This document shows positions 1 to 9,400 of a stretch of 64,000 bases of DNA, one piece after another. How positions within the stretch are numbered: the stretch's first letter is position 1; each line of letters opens with the position of its first letter. The stretch is taken from NCBI GenBank assembly GCA_023055355.1, contig JALJCS010000004.1, forward strand, positions 20,961,744-21,025,743, given 5' to 3'. Source of the stretch: Agelaius tricolor. Taxonomy: Eukaryota; Chordata; Aves; Passeriformes; Icteridae. The notes beneath the pieces are model-generated. The model saw nothing but the letters and a program-made list of their open reading frames with translations, was not told where the DNA came from and made no database searches. The translations under genes and the position numbers were made by a program.

Positions 1-515
1 GGCAGGCAAAGCAGAGATTGCACAGAAATTGTGGCAAAAGGCTCTACTTACTGGATCAGTCTGAAGCCTGTGCTCCCGTTTCCCCCTGACCATGCATTGT
101 CCTTATCCAGACCAGCTAAATTTTTAACCATGTTTTATTATTTTAACCATGTTTTATTATACTTTTATTTCACTGCAAAAGCATGTCTTTACATCAGGTA
201 TTCATGGGTGATTTGAGCTGTAATTTTCCAGCAATGTTTTTGAATCTGCTGCCATCTAGTGAGTAGACATCAATTTGAAATGTACGGGCTTTGCAGACAG
301 CAGTCATTTTAACTTCTAGAACATGCAAGATTTTGTTCTGCTCTCCCTTCATATTAGTGTGTAGCTTGACCAACCTGATCTCCTTCTATGAAGAAGTGAT
401 GCAGTTAGGATGAGGGAAGAGCTGTGGCTATCTATGGAACTTACTAAAGACTTTAACATCATTTCACAAGGCATTCTGGCTGATGTCTTAGGTAAATGTA
501 CTGTTCACTGCATTA
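1..515. other. Unassigned intergenic sequence
   Basis: Moderately AT-rich sequence with no convincing coding region, RNA gene or recognisable repeat. The short open frames have no recognisable protein content. The CR1 element begins near its right edge. Confidence 0.4.
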
Positions 516-1556
516 AAAACTGGCTGGGCCCATAGGGTGTTTGTGAGTAGAGTCATATCCAGCTGGCATCCTGTCACTAGTGGGCTCCTCAAAGCTCAGG
601 GTCAGGGTCAGTCCTATTTAATGTCTTTGTCAATTATTTGGATTAGGAGATTAGGTGCACCCTCAGTCATTTCCCAGATGACACCAAGCTGGGTAGGACA
701 GCTGACCTGCTGAAGGGCTGGAAGGCTCTACAGAAGGATGTGGACAGGCTGGATCATGGACTGAGGTAAACTGTATGAGGTTCAAATAATGTGAACTACC
801 AGGTCCTGCCCTTGGGTCACAACACCACTATTCACTGCAACAGGCTTGGGGCAGAAAGGCTGGAAAGCTGCCTGATGGAAAAGAATCTGGGGCTCCTGTT
901 CAACAGCTGGCTAAACACGAGCCAGCCCACGCCCAGGTGGCCAAGAAGGCCAATGGCACCATGGCTTGCATCAGAAATGTTGTGGCCAACAAGGCCAAGG
1001 CAGTGACTGTCCCTCTGTACTGACACTGGTGATGCTGCACCTCGAGTACTGTGTTCACTTTTGGGCCCCTCACTGCAAGAAAGATATTGAGGTGCTGGAA
1101 CTTGTCCAGAGAAGGGCAAAGGAGCTGGTGAAGGGTCCTAGCACATGTCTTATCAGGACTTGAGCAGCTGAGGGAAGAGGAGGTCTTTAGCCTGGAGAAA
1201 AGGAAGGTCAGAGTAGATCTTATGGCTCTCTACAACTGTCTGAAAGGAGGATGTAGCAAGATAAAGGTTGGTCTCCTTTCCCAGGTAACAATGGGATAAG
1301 ACAAGAGGAAATGGACTCAAGCTGCACCAGGAGAGGTTTAGATTGGATAGCAGGAAAAATTGCTTCACTGAAAGGGCGGTCAAGCATTGGAATGGGCTGC
1401 CCAAGAAAGTGGTGGAGTGACCATCCCCAGAAGTATCTAAAACACATGTAGATGTGACATGATTTAGTCGTGAGCACAGTGGTATGGGTTAACAATTAGA
1501 CTTGATGATCTGAAAGGTCTTTTCCAAATACAAGGATTCTATGGATTCTTGGATTC
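516..1556 (+). repeat. CR1 LINE, 5'-truncated copy
   Basis: This is the 3' part of a CR1 non-LTR retrotransposon in sense orientation. It covers the end of the reverse transcriptase ORF and the 3' UTR. Diagnostic phrases include the AGATGACACCAAGCTGGG segment near 675, CTGTGTTCACTTTTGGGCCCCTCACTGCAAGAAAGA near 1050 and the TTTAGATTGGAT block near 1337. The 3' end carries the typical degenerate ATTCTATGGATTCTT tail at about 1536-1556. Many stops and indels show it is dead. It lies just upstream of the ERVL remnant and may have removed or replaced that element's 5' end. Confidence 0.9.
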
Positions 1557-1779
1557 TTTTCTTGTTCAAGGGAGAAGGTACCAGTGTACTCACACCACCA
1601 CACAAAACGTGCAACCCTGTAGTTCTTCCTGCATGATAAAGAGAGAGAACATGTGGAAGTGGGACACTAAACCTACTTGGAGAGTAGGGGTACTGGAAGG
1701 AAAAGCAACAGCCAAAAAGCATTCACCCAGAACAATTACTGTACCTCTGTCTGTTGAGCCAAGTAGAAGGTGAGATTGT
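1557..1779. other. Unassigned sequence between CR1 and ERVL pol
   Basis: This stretch joins the CR1 tail to the first recognisable retroviral protease motif. It could be gag-end or protease-leader sequence of the ERVL element. I see no LTR, primer binding site or gag motif here, so its identity stays open. Confidence 0.3.
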
Positions 1780-4700
1780 ACTTTTGACCCTGATTAAGGG
1801 ACTTCCATTTTGCAGTTCCAAAAATCAAGCAATAAAGATCCCAACCAGGAATAGAGGGGCCTTGCCTTCAGCCAGGCAGAGGACAACTGGTTTTACTGGA
1901 CTGTATGCATTTGATGGCCTGTAATGTCAGCCCCACAGGAGTCTAAAGCTCTACTGGACACTGGTGCGCAGTATACACCAAAACCACCAGTTACAAAGAG
2001 GCAGAATCCGTCTCTGCATCTGGAGTAATGCAAGTATCCTGAGAGCTGTCCATGTTGGAGGCTGAGGTAAGCCTATCTTACAAGCAGCAATTGTGACCAG
2101 CCCACAGATCCATGTGTCCTTGCCATAGAATACCTCAGGAGAGAATATTTCAAGGACCCAAAAAGGTAGAGCTTTTGGTATAGCTGCCATGAGTACAGAG
2201 AGGATTAAACAGCTGTCTAGTTTGCCTGGTCATTCAGATGATCTTTCCATTGTGGGGTTGCTGTAGGTTAAAGAACAGCAGGTGTTAGGACAATACATCA
2301 GCTGCATACTGAACCAACAGAGACTCTGTGGTTCCCATACATAACCCAATCCAGTGACTGGAGAGTCAAGGAATCATCACTAAGACTCGTTCACCTTTTA
2401 ATAAGTCCCTCTAGGTCAGAGCAAAAATGTAACAGAAAGCAGAGGCGAACAGTGGACTGCCATGTCTTGAATGATGCCACACTGCCACTGTGTGGTGCCC
2501 TATCAGACATACTAGAATTCCAATGGGAACTGGGGGCAAAGGCAGCCAAATGGTATGCAAACACTGATATCACTAATCTCTTTTTCTTGATCCTTTTGAC
2601 AGCAGAGTGCAGGCCATAGTTCGTTTTCACATGGAGGGTTATCCAATACATTTGGAATCAACTGCTCCAAGGGTAGAAACACAGGCCTACCAGTTGAAGC
2701 AGATAGATCCAGCCTGGACTCAAACAAAGTGAGACCCCTGAAGACTTGCAATATATTAGTAACATTATTATGTGGCGCAACACAGACAAGGAAAAGTATG
2801 AGAAGGGGAGAACATTATTGCCAATTCTCTTGAAAGTGGGTTTTGCTATGAAACAAGGTACAGTCAATGTACTTGCACAGAAAATCCAGTTTGCAGGAAT
2901 GAAATGGCAAGATAGGCATAATCATGTCTCAATGGATGTGATCAATAACATAACAGCTATGTTTTCACCAACTAACAAAAAAGAAACACAAGCTCTTGGG
3001 TGTTGGACGTTTCTGGAGAACGCATATTCTAGGTTACAGTCTGATTGCAAGCCCTCTCTATCACTTGACCCATAAGAAAAACAACTTTGAATGGGGTCAT
3101 GAGCAGCAGTAAGCCTTCGAACAAACCCAGTAGGAGACAGTTCATGCATTAGCACTTGGGCCAGTCTGAAGAGGACAAGATGTTAAAAATGTGCTTTATA
3201 CTTCAGCCATGGTTAATGGCCATACGTGGAGGCTCTGGCAGAAAGCTCTCAGAGGGACTCAAAGTTGACCCCTAGGGTTTTGAAGCCAAGGATATAGAGG
3301 ATGTGAAAGCCATTGCGCTCCAGCCGAAAAAGAAATACTAGCAGTCTGTAAAGCAATTTGAGCCGCCAGTTGCTAATGAAGCACAGTTCCTTCTGGTGCA
3401 ATTTTGATTGCCCATGCTCTTCTGAATGTTCAAAAGGAGACTTTCCTCTACACATCATGCAACTGATGTGACATGACTAAGTGGATCACACTGATAATCC
3501 AATGAGTTCACATGGGAAGCCTTAACCAGCCAGGAATCCTGGAAGTGATCATGGAGTGCACAGAGGGACAAAATTTTGGAGTGTCACTAGAGGAGGTGAC
3601 TCATACTTAAGAGACCCCACTGTATAAGAAGTTACCAGAAAATGAACCAATATGCCTTGTTTACAGACAGATCCTGTCATGTTATAGGAAAATATTAAAG
3701 GTGGAAAGCTGCTGTGCTATATATTAAGTTGAAGAAACTGCTGATGGACAAGGTAAACTGAGTCAGTCTGCAGAAGAGAAAGCACTCCAGCTGGCTTTAG
3801 ACACTACTGAAAGAGAAAAATGACCAGTACTTTATCTCTGCTCTGACTCATGGATTGTGGCAAATGCTCCAGGGGTGGCTATAGCAATGAAAGCAAAGCA
3901 GGTGGCAGAGCAGAATTAAACCCATCTGGGCTGTTGAATTGCAGTGAGTTATTGCTGCTCGTGTGGTGAACCTGGTTATAAAAGTACATCACATAAGGGT
4001 TTACGTAGCAAAGAGTCTGTCACTGAAGAATATCAAAACAATGAGCAGGTGGACCAAGCTGCTAAAATGAAAGTGACTCAGATGCATCTGGACTGGGAAT
4101 ATAAGGGTGACCTATGACATATATCTGATATGATATATCAAAACATGTACAAAGAGAAGAAACATACAAATGGGGCCATGATCAAGGCATGGATTTGATC
4201 ACTGATGCCATTGCAGAGGCTACCCATGAATGCAAAGAATGTACCACAATTAAACAAGCCAGGAGATAAAACTTTTTTGATTTTGAAGATGATGGCTGAA
4301 ATACCAATACAGGGAAGACTATCAGACTACCATGAACTTGCCATGGAAAGCACCATCTGCTTACAGTGATGGAAGTGACTATTGAATGGTTAGAAACATA
4401 CCCTGTGATCCATGCCACTGCCGGGATTATTGTTTTGGGCCTTAAAGAGCAACTTTGGTGGTAACTGAAATAATTCAATCAGACAACAGGACTCATTCCA
4501 GAAGCAAACTTGTAGCCTGGTCAAGGGGCTCAACATCAACCAGGTGATCCTCTTTGCTACATTCCCACTTACGCACCAGCCTCCAGGAAAGCTGAATGGC
4601 TGTTAAAAACTACAGTGAGAGTAACAGGTGCTGGGACATTGGGCTGGTATGAAAGTAAACCAGTAGGAGAAATGAAGACCACCCAATTACCTTAAAAGAC
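1780..4700 (+). pseudogene. ERVL-type endogenous retrovirus pol remnant (protease, RT, RNase H, integrase core)
   Basis: This is a decayed retroviral pol region read on the + strand through many frameshifts and stops. The protease active-site motif LLDTGA is visible at about 1950-1972. RT fragments follow, including a GIITKTRSPFNKSL-like segment near 2370 and an open stretch at 2880-3050 with WQDRHNH and TNKKETQAL, which are typical of the ERVL clade. RNase H-like and TDRSCH-like fragments lie at about 3650-4060. Zinc-binding and core parts of integrase lie at about 4190-4560 (HECKEC, IEWLETYP, QSDNRTH). The order protease-RT-RNase H-integrase matches ERVL pol. No part is intact, so it is a fossil. 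Confidence 0.82.
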
Positions 4701-5440
4701 ATTGCAGGTCAAGGTTACAATTTAATAGAAAGATTACAATAATGCAATAATACACATTAAAACTGGCTTAGATCCATAAAGTCAGACTACAGCCTGGAAT
4801 CCTGTTGGCCAAGGTGGTGGTCCCAGTCCTATCAAGTGGTGATTGCAGTCCTGTTGAAGTGATGGTTGCAGTCAAAAGTGGTGGTCCTCCTCTGGATCTA
4901 CCCAGGGGTGGTGGGGGTCCCCAAACACCAGAATTATACATAGTCAAGTTCAGATAGGAATGCTCAGTACCTCCCCCAGGGCAGGCAGTTTCACAATGGA
5001 ATTATGTAATACTTTGAGTCATTGCAGCTGCCTGTTCTGCTAGTGCCATTGAGTCCATTATGGGCCATTGGCAGAGATGACCTCTTCAGGATCGGTGGGA
5101 CTGTGCTGGTGTTTCCCCAGAAGGAGTTAGCATTGCAGAGTCATTTGTGAAGAAAAAGAAACCCTCCACTGCTCAGAGTGTTTGGCTCTTCTCCCTTATC
5201 TCATTTAACACCCAGCTTCTAGCCTGAGGTGTCAGCTGGGCAACTGCTGGGCATCTACTGGGCATCTACTGCAAACCCATCATTAACAGTTTGTCAGAAC
5301 TGGTGTAGAGGGCACATCCCAGTGCTAAACTGGAATGCATCTCCAGTAACCAGGACATACATTCAAGCATTGTGAAAAACATTTAGCAGAAGCCACTTAG
5401 CTAGTTAATATTAGAGCATCTGCCACTTGACCTGCTGAAT
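4701..5440 (-). repeat. Probable nested LTR-like insertion interrupting ERVL integrase
   Basis: The integrase core stops near 4690 and its C-terminal domain resumes near 5440. The intervening DNA has no pol similarity. Read on the minus strand it looks LTR-like: a TATGTATAATT box (about 4935), a run of GGACCCCCACCACCC-like sequence, and an ATTAAA signal near the low-coordinate end (about 4720). I cannot define exact TG/CA ends or a target duplication. It could instead be diverged internal sequence. Confidence 0.35.
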
Positions 5441-6210
5441 CAAGGTCCCTGCGCACTGTGGAAGAAGAAAGATCCAACCAGTATGTATGAGAAACTGACT
5501 AAAAGAAACAGTTATTCCTTCTTCAGGAAAGGGTAAACCTATTCATGGGATGGTTTTTACTCAGGGACCTGGATGGACTTGATAAACGCAGTAAGATGGG
5601 CAAGTGCTATGTGCACCTCAAGGTGATTTAATCCTGAGTGAAAATAATTCACTATTTGAGTTGTAAGATGGCAGTGTTACTCAACACTGTATATCACCAC
5701 TGTACGGCTGCAACCTATTGAAGGTATTATAGCAAAAACCTCTTGCTGCTAGCAAAGCTAGAGACAAGAGCAGGAATTCATTGTCTTGTTAAAATTTACA
5801 GCCTAGTCCAAAGGGACCAGGGCTGGAGAATGTAATGGATGTACTTTTAAATTGTTGTAAAACGTGACTTGAGCTGGTTGTTACAGAAAGCCCTACAGCA
5901 GAAACTACTCCAAGGATGATGAAAGAATGAATACAATGAAGGATGAACATCATAAGAAGCAGTTGACAGGAAAAGATGTGTGGTAATGTCTAATCAAACA
6001 ATTTGATGGCTGAGGATATGGTTGTTAATGTCTTTGAAATGGGTCTCAATGTTTCTACCAACCTCAAGCAGTGGGTTTGTTACATAACCTAGACAGATTG
6101 ACTGTAGAATTTTAGGAAAATAGACAAATGAGTCCAGACCAAGTGTACTGCAGAACCTAGAAAACTTAAAATTTTGAATTTTGGAGGAAAATCACAGGTT
6201 CGAGGGGGGA
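5440..6210 (+). pseudogene. ERVL integrase C-terminal domain and post-pol region
   Basis: Reading frames here give a KGKPIHGMVFTQGPGWT-like segment at about 5527-5580 and a CAPQGDLILSENNS-like segment at about 5608-5650. Both fit the C-terminal domain of ERVL integrase. The rest, up to a purine-rich CGAGGGGGGAAA tract at about 6201-6212, is short broken frames; the tract is a plausible polypurine tract directly before the 3' LTR. No envelope motif is recognisable, which fits the env-less ERVL group. Confidence 0.65.
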
Positions 6211-6214
6211 AATA

Positions 6215-6560
6215 TGTGGTAAGTGGTTCAGGAAACCTGTGCCTTTGCAGTTCTTCAGCCAATGGGGATAGTAAGAGGGCAACATGCCTCCTTTTGTCCT
6301 AAATGGGAATTTAGGACAAAAGGAGGCTTCATCCTCTAAAATCTCTAGAGAGAAACCTGATGGGGGTAGGCCCCAGTGGGCCCTTTCCCTTTATAAAATA
6401 AAGTTGCAGGACTCCTCTCTCCTTTGCGGACACTGGCTTTCCATGGTGTGATTTTCCACACACAGTGTGAGTGCAGCAGTGACCTGACCAGAGCTGCCTT
6501 CGGTGCCAAAAGACTCCAGGCAACACACTACTTCTCCCATCCTGAGTGACCACCATAACA
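6215..6560 (+). repeat. 3' LTR of the ERVL-type element
   Basis: The LTR begins TGTGGTAAGTGG right after a polypurine-like tract and ends near CCACCATAACA. A TATAAAATA box (about 6392-6400) overlaps an AATAAA signal (6397-6402). This is the expected U3-R layout of a short LTR. A perfect 19-bp inverted repeat lies in U3 (6286-6327). I did not find a matching 5' LTR upstream, so the boundaries rest on one copy only. Confidence 0.6.
6286..6327. repeat. Perfect inverted repeat, 19-bp arms, 4-nt loop
   Basis: Left arm 6286-6304 (GCCTCCTTTTG...) and right arm 6309-6327 are exact reverse complements around the loop GGGA. It lies within U3 of the ERVL LTR. Confidence 0.95.
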
Positions 6561-6708
6561 GATGGAGCACAAAGTCAAACAACAAACAAACACAGTGAGC
6601 ATTTTGCTGATAATTATGGACGTTTCACAAACATTTTAAGGGGAGGCAGGTATTTGATAAGGTGGGATCTTAAGATGACATAAATGATATGGAATAACTA
6701 GTGGAGAA

Positions 6709-6930
6709 TGTTCTAGTTTGGGCTGGGGTAGAGCTAGATTTCTTCATGGTAGCTGGTATGGGGACAACGTTTTGGATGTATGTTGGGAAAAGTTTTGATA
6801 ATACAGAGATCTTTTAGTTACTGCTGAGTAACACTTAGCATAAAGGCCTCTTCTGCTCCTCATACTACCCCACCAGCAAGAAGTCTGGAGACACACAAGA
6901 AAAAGGACACCGTATTTGGCCAAGTTCTTT
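6709..6930 (+). repeat. ERVL-family LTR fragment (5' part)
   Basis: Begins TGTTCTAGTTTGGGCTGGGG and continues with GTAGCTGGTATGGGGA and a CCAGCAAGAAGTCTGGAG block. The same family occurs in antisense at 32245-32857, whose minus-strand start also reads TGTTCTGG followed by GTAGCTGGTATAG. Only the first 220 bp or so are present; the TATA and polyadenylation parts are missing. Confidence 0.65.
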
Positions 6931-7020
6931 TGGGGTGTAAATGGCTATATCCACTGTCTTCCGGAAAATCTCATCATAAAGTATCAGATAGGTTTTCTGA
7001 TTTATCTGCAAGTGACACAG

Positions 7021-7093
7021 TCTATCACTGATGAATACAAAGAGCAACATTGTCTTCATCAGTCTATCACTGATGAAGACAAAGAGCAACACT
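7021..7093 (+). repeat. Two-copy tandem duplication, 42-bp period
   Basis: TCTATCACTGATGAA starts at 7021 and again at 7063, and the homology extends through AAGAGCAACA. The copies differ at only a few positions, so the duplication is fairly recent. Confidence 0.85.
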
Positions 7094-7109
7094 TCCAACA
7101 TTGCTTCTA

Positions 7110-8570
7110 GTAGCTTAGTAGCTTTTCAACATGGAGAGTGTTCCAACACTAAAATGCTGAGGTGACAAAGCAAGTATGGGGTGAGGATCCAAGAGCTGTC
7201 TGAGTCACAGTCAAAACAGGAGTCTACCTCTGCTTCCTACCAACTCTGTGCCTGGGCAATCCTATCCACATTAGCACAAGTATGGCAAAAATGTAATCCC
7301 AAACTGGCCCAGTTTGTCTCACAATTTCACATAAAAATGCAATCCTTTATTCCTTGGTGAACAAGCTTTCATAAAGGAAAATAGTATCTTTTCTACAACA
7401 GCAAAATAAAACAAAACCTATTTAAAGGATATATAAAATATTTCCTTTCTCAAACTGTAGAACAAAATGTCTGCATCAGATTGAAGATCAGTAGTCAAAA
7501 AATTCCAGAGACTACATTTCTTAAAAAAAAAAAAAATTGTGATGGCCAATTCTGTGTTTGTTCTTCAAGCTCAGTCTTATAATTTATATGCGTATGGCTG
7601 GTCTTACTTTATTTAGTGAGTTGTACTCTTTTACTATTCCTTAATTTCTCTCTCTTATTTAATTACTGATAAATTCAGAAAGAGCTGCTAGTTATCTTTC
7701 TTGTTTCAGGATATTTGTATTCCGCATGCTAAGTTTACTTTTTTTAAACAAAAACTGACTAATTGCATCTTCATGCTACCTATTTAGGAAAAAAAATCTC
7801 AGTGGATCAAAATTTAGGCTTTCCAAGCAAGCAGCATATGTGTTTAGGACACATGACACTTTTAGCCCATTTTCTCTTATTTTTGTCTGACCATAGAAAA
7901 TGCTAGTATTTGAGTATACAATAATCCATCTAATTGAAATTTATATGTTAATCACTGACTTTTATAAAAATCATAGGAATTTTAGCTTCATAAAAATGAC
8001 AAAAACTTTAGACAGTCTTGCATGGCTGCATTAGGCAGAAGCTTTCATCAGACCGAAGATTGTTTGACCCACCACAGCCACTATGACATAAGCAGAGCCT
8101 GACATATGCTGAGCTATGAAACATGCTGAGCCTGCAGCCACTCAACAATTTTATGGAAGAAGGAGGCAGGACAGGGTTCAGAAACGTTTTCATGTTTGGT
8201 ATCCCAGCCACACCTGCTTACAGCAGTTGTTTTGGTAAGATATGCTATCTTTCCATGCCAGGCCCTTTCCAGAAAGCATCCTACCAGGAAAGGGTAATAG
8301 AAGGGAGGTCAAAAGTATATTTTGACTGTTAATGCAAAGCACAAGGCTGCAAGTTCTTATCTTGGAAAGGAACCATAAATTATTCTGGGAAGTCTCTGCT
8401 ATTTACCAATCTTCAAAACCTATATACGTGTACACACATTTTGCTAAGGAAATTTGAACTGGAATGGGAAGGTGAATTCTCATGAGGACCACCTCGCAAG
8501 GCTTATTAAGAGTCCCTCTTTTCCATAAATATGAATTCAAAAGCATGGTAGAAAGAGACCCTTCTCAACA
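7110..8570. other. AT-rich intergenic sequence, nothing recognised
   Basis: Apart from an A-run near 7523 I see no repeat family, RNA gene or convincing coding region. The short open frames have no recognisable domain. Confidence 0.4.
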
Positions 8571-8609
8571 AGCCAGTAAATTAGGCCAGTAAATTAGCCA
8601 GTAAATTAA
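8571..8609 (+). repeat. Short tandem repeat, three copies of GCCAGTAAATTA
   Basis: The motif occurs three times with 12-14 bp spacing, immediately before the CR1 fragment at 8655. Confidence 0.8.
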
Positions 8610-8654
8610 ACTTGTTTTCTGGGAGAAAACTGCAATGTACATTATTCACCTCTT

Positions 8655-9178
8655 CAATGACCAAGAAGATCAATGGCTTCCTAGCCTCTATCAGCAATAG
8701 TGCGGCCAGCAGGACCAGGGCAGTGATTGTCCCCCTGTACTCTGCACTGGTGGGGCCGCCCCTCAAATCTTGTGTTCATATTTGAGCTCCTCACTGCAAG
8801 GGCATTGAGGTGCTGGAGCCTGTCCAGAGAAGGGCCATGTACCTGTGCAGGCCTGAGGCAGCAGAGTCTGGAGCACAAGTCCTGCACCACTCCAGGCTGA
8901 GAGAGCTGCGGGTGTTTTAGCCTGGAGCAGTCTCAGGGGAGACCTCTTTGCAGTCTACAGCTGCCTGAAGGGAGGGTGCAGCCAGGTGGGGGTCGGCCTC
9001 TTTTCACAACATCAGGTGCCAGAAGAAGAGGGCAGAGCCTCGAGCTGAGGTAGGGGAGACTCAAGTTGTACATCAGGAGTAGTTTCTTCACAAAAAGGGT
9101 GATTAGACGCGGCAACGGCCTGCCCAGGGAGGTGGTGGAGTCACCTTGACAGGAGGTTTAAGGAAAGACCTGACGCAA
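8655..9178 (+). repeat. CR1 LINE fragment abutting the TUT7 CpG island
   Basis: Sense-oriented CR1 3' region: phrases such as GTGATTGTCCCCCTGTACTC (8714), GGTGCTGGAGCCTGTCCAGAG (8809) and GGGAGGTGGTGGAGTCACCTTG (9127) match CR1. It lacks the ATTCTATG tail and fades into GC-rich promoter sequence near 9178. It forms the upstream edge of the TUT7 promoter. Confidence 0.85.
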
Positions 9179-9299
9179 CACGTCGGTGCTCGGCCACGCA
9201 CGCTTTCCAGGCCCGCCGGGCCGGCTCCACCCCCGCGCCCGGCCCTGTCCCGCCCCGCCCCGCCCCACCGGGCACGGAGGGCGGGCCCGCCCGCTCTGC

Positions 9300-9400
9300 C
9301 GGAAGCCTCGCGTGGGTCGGGCGCGCCGGGGGAGCAGTGCTGCTTCCGTCGCGCCACAATGGCGAGCTCTGGGCGGCGGGCGGCCCGGCGGTAGCGGGCG
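9300..9400 (+). other. TUT7: TUT7 noncoding exon 1 (5' UTR)
   Basis: The exon ends at a consensus donor, GCGGGCG|GTGAGTGCC, with the GT at 9401. The next exon starts at 11258, 31 bases before the TUT7 start codon. The left end is unknown and the coordinate given is a guess within the CpG island. Confidence 0.6.
9359..9394 (+). other. Upstream ORF in TUT7 exon 1 (11 codons)
   Basis: An ATG in a fair Kozak setting (CACAATGG) opens an 11-codon frame, MASSGRRAARR, that ends with TAG at 9392-9394, before the exon 1 donor. If transcription starts upstream of 9359, ribosomes would meet this ORF before the TUT7 start at 11289. The ATG sits in the YY1-like motif, so it may instead reflect a transcription factor site. 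Confidence 0.5.

Noticed and set aside
7018..7093. CRISPR-like repeat array
   Set aside because: Only two units and a eukaryotic genome; it is a simple tandem duplication.
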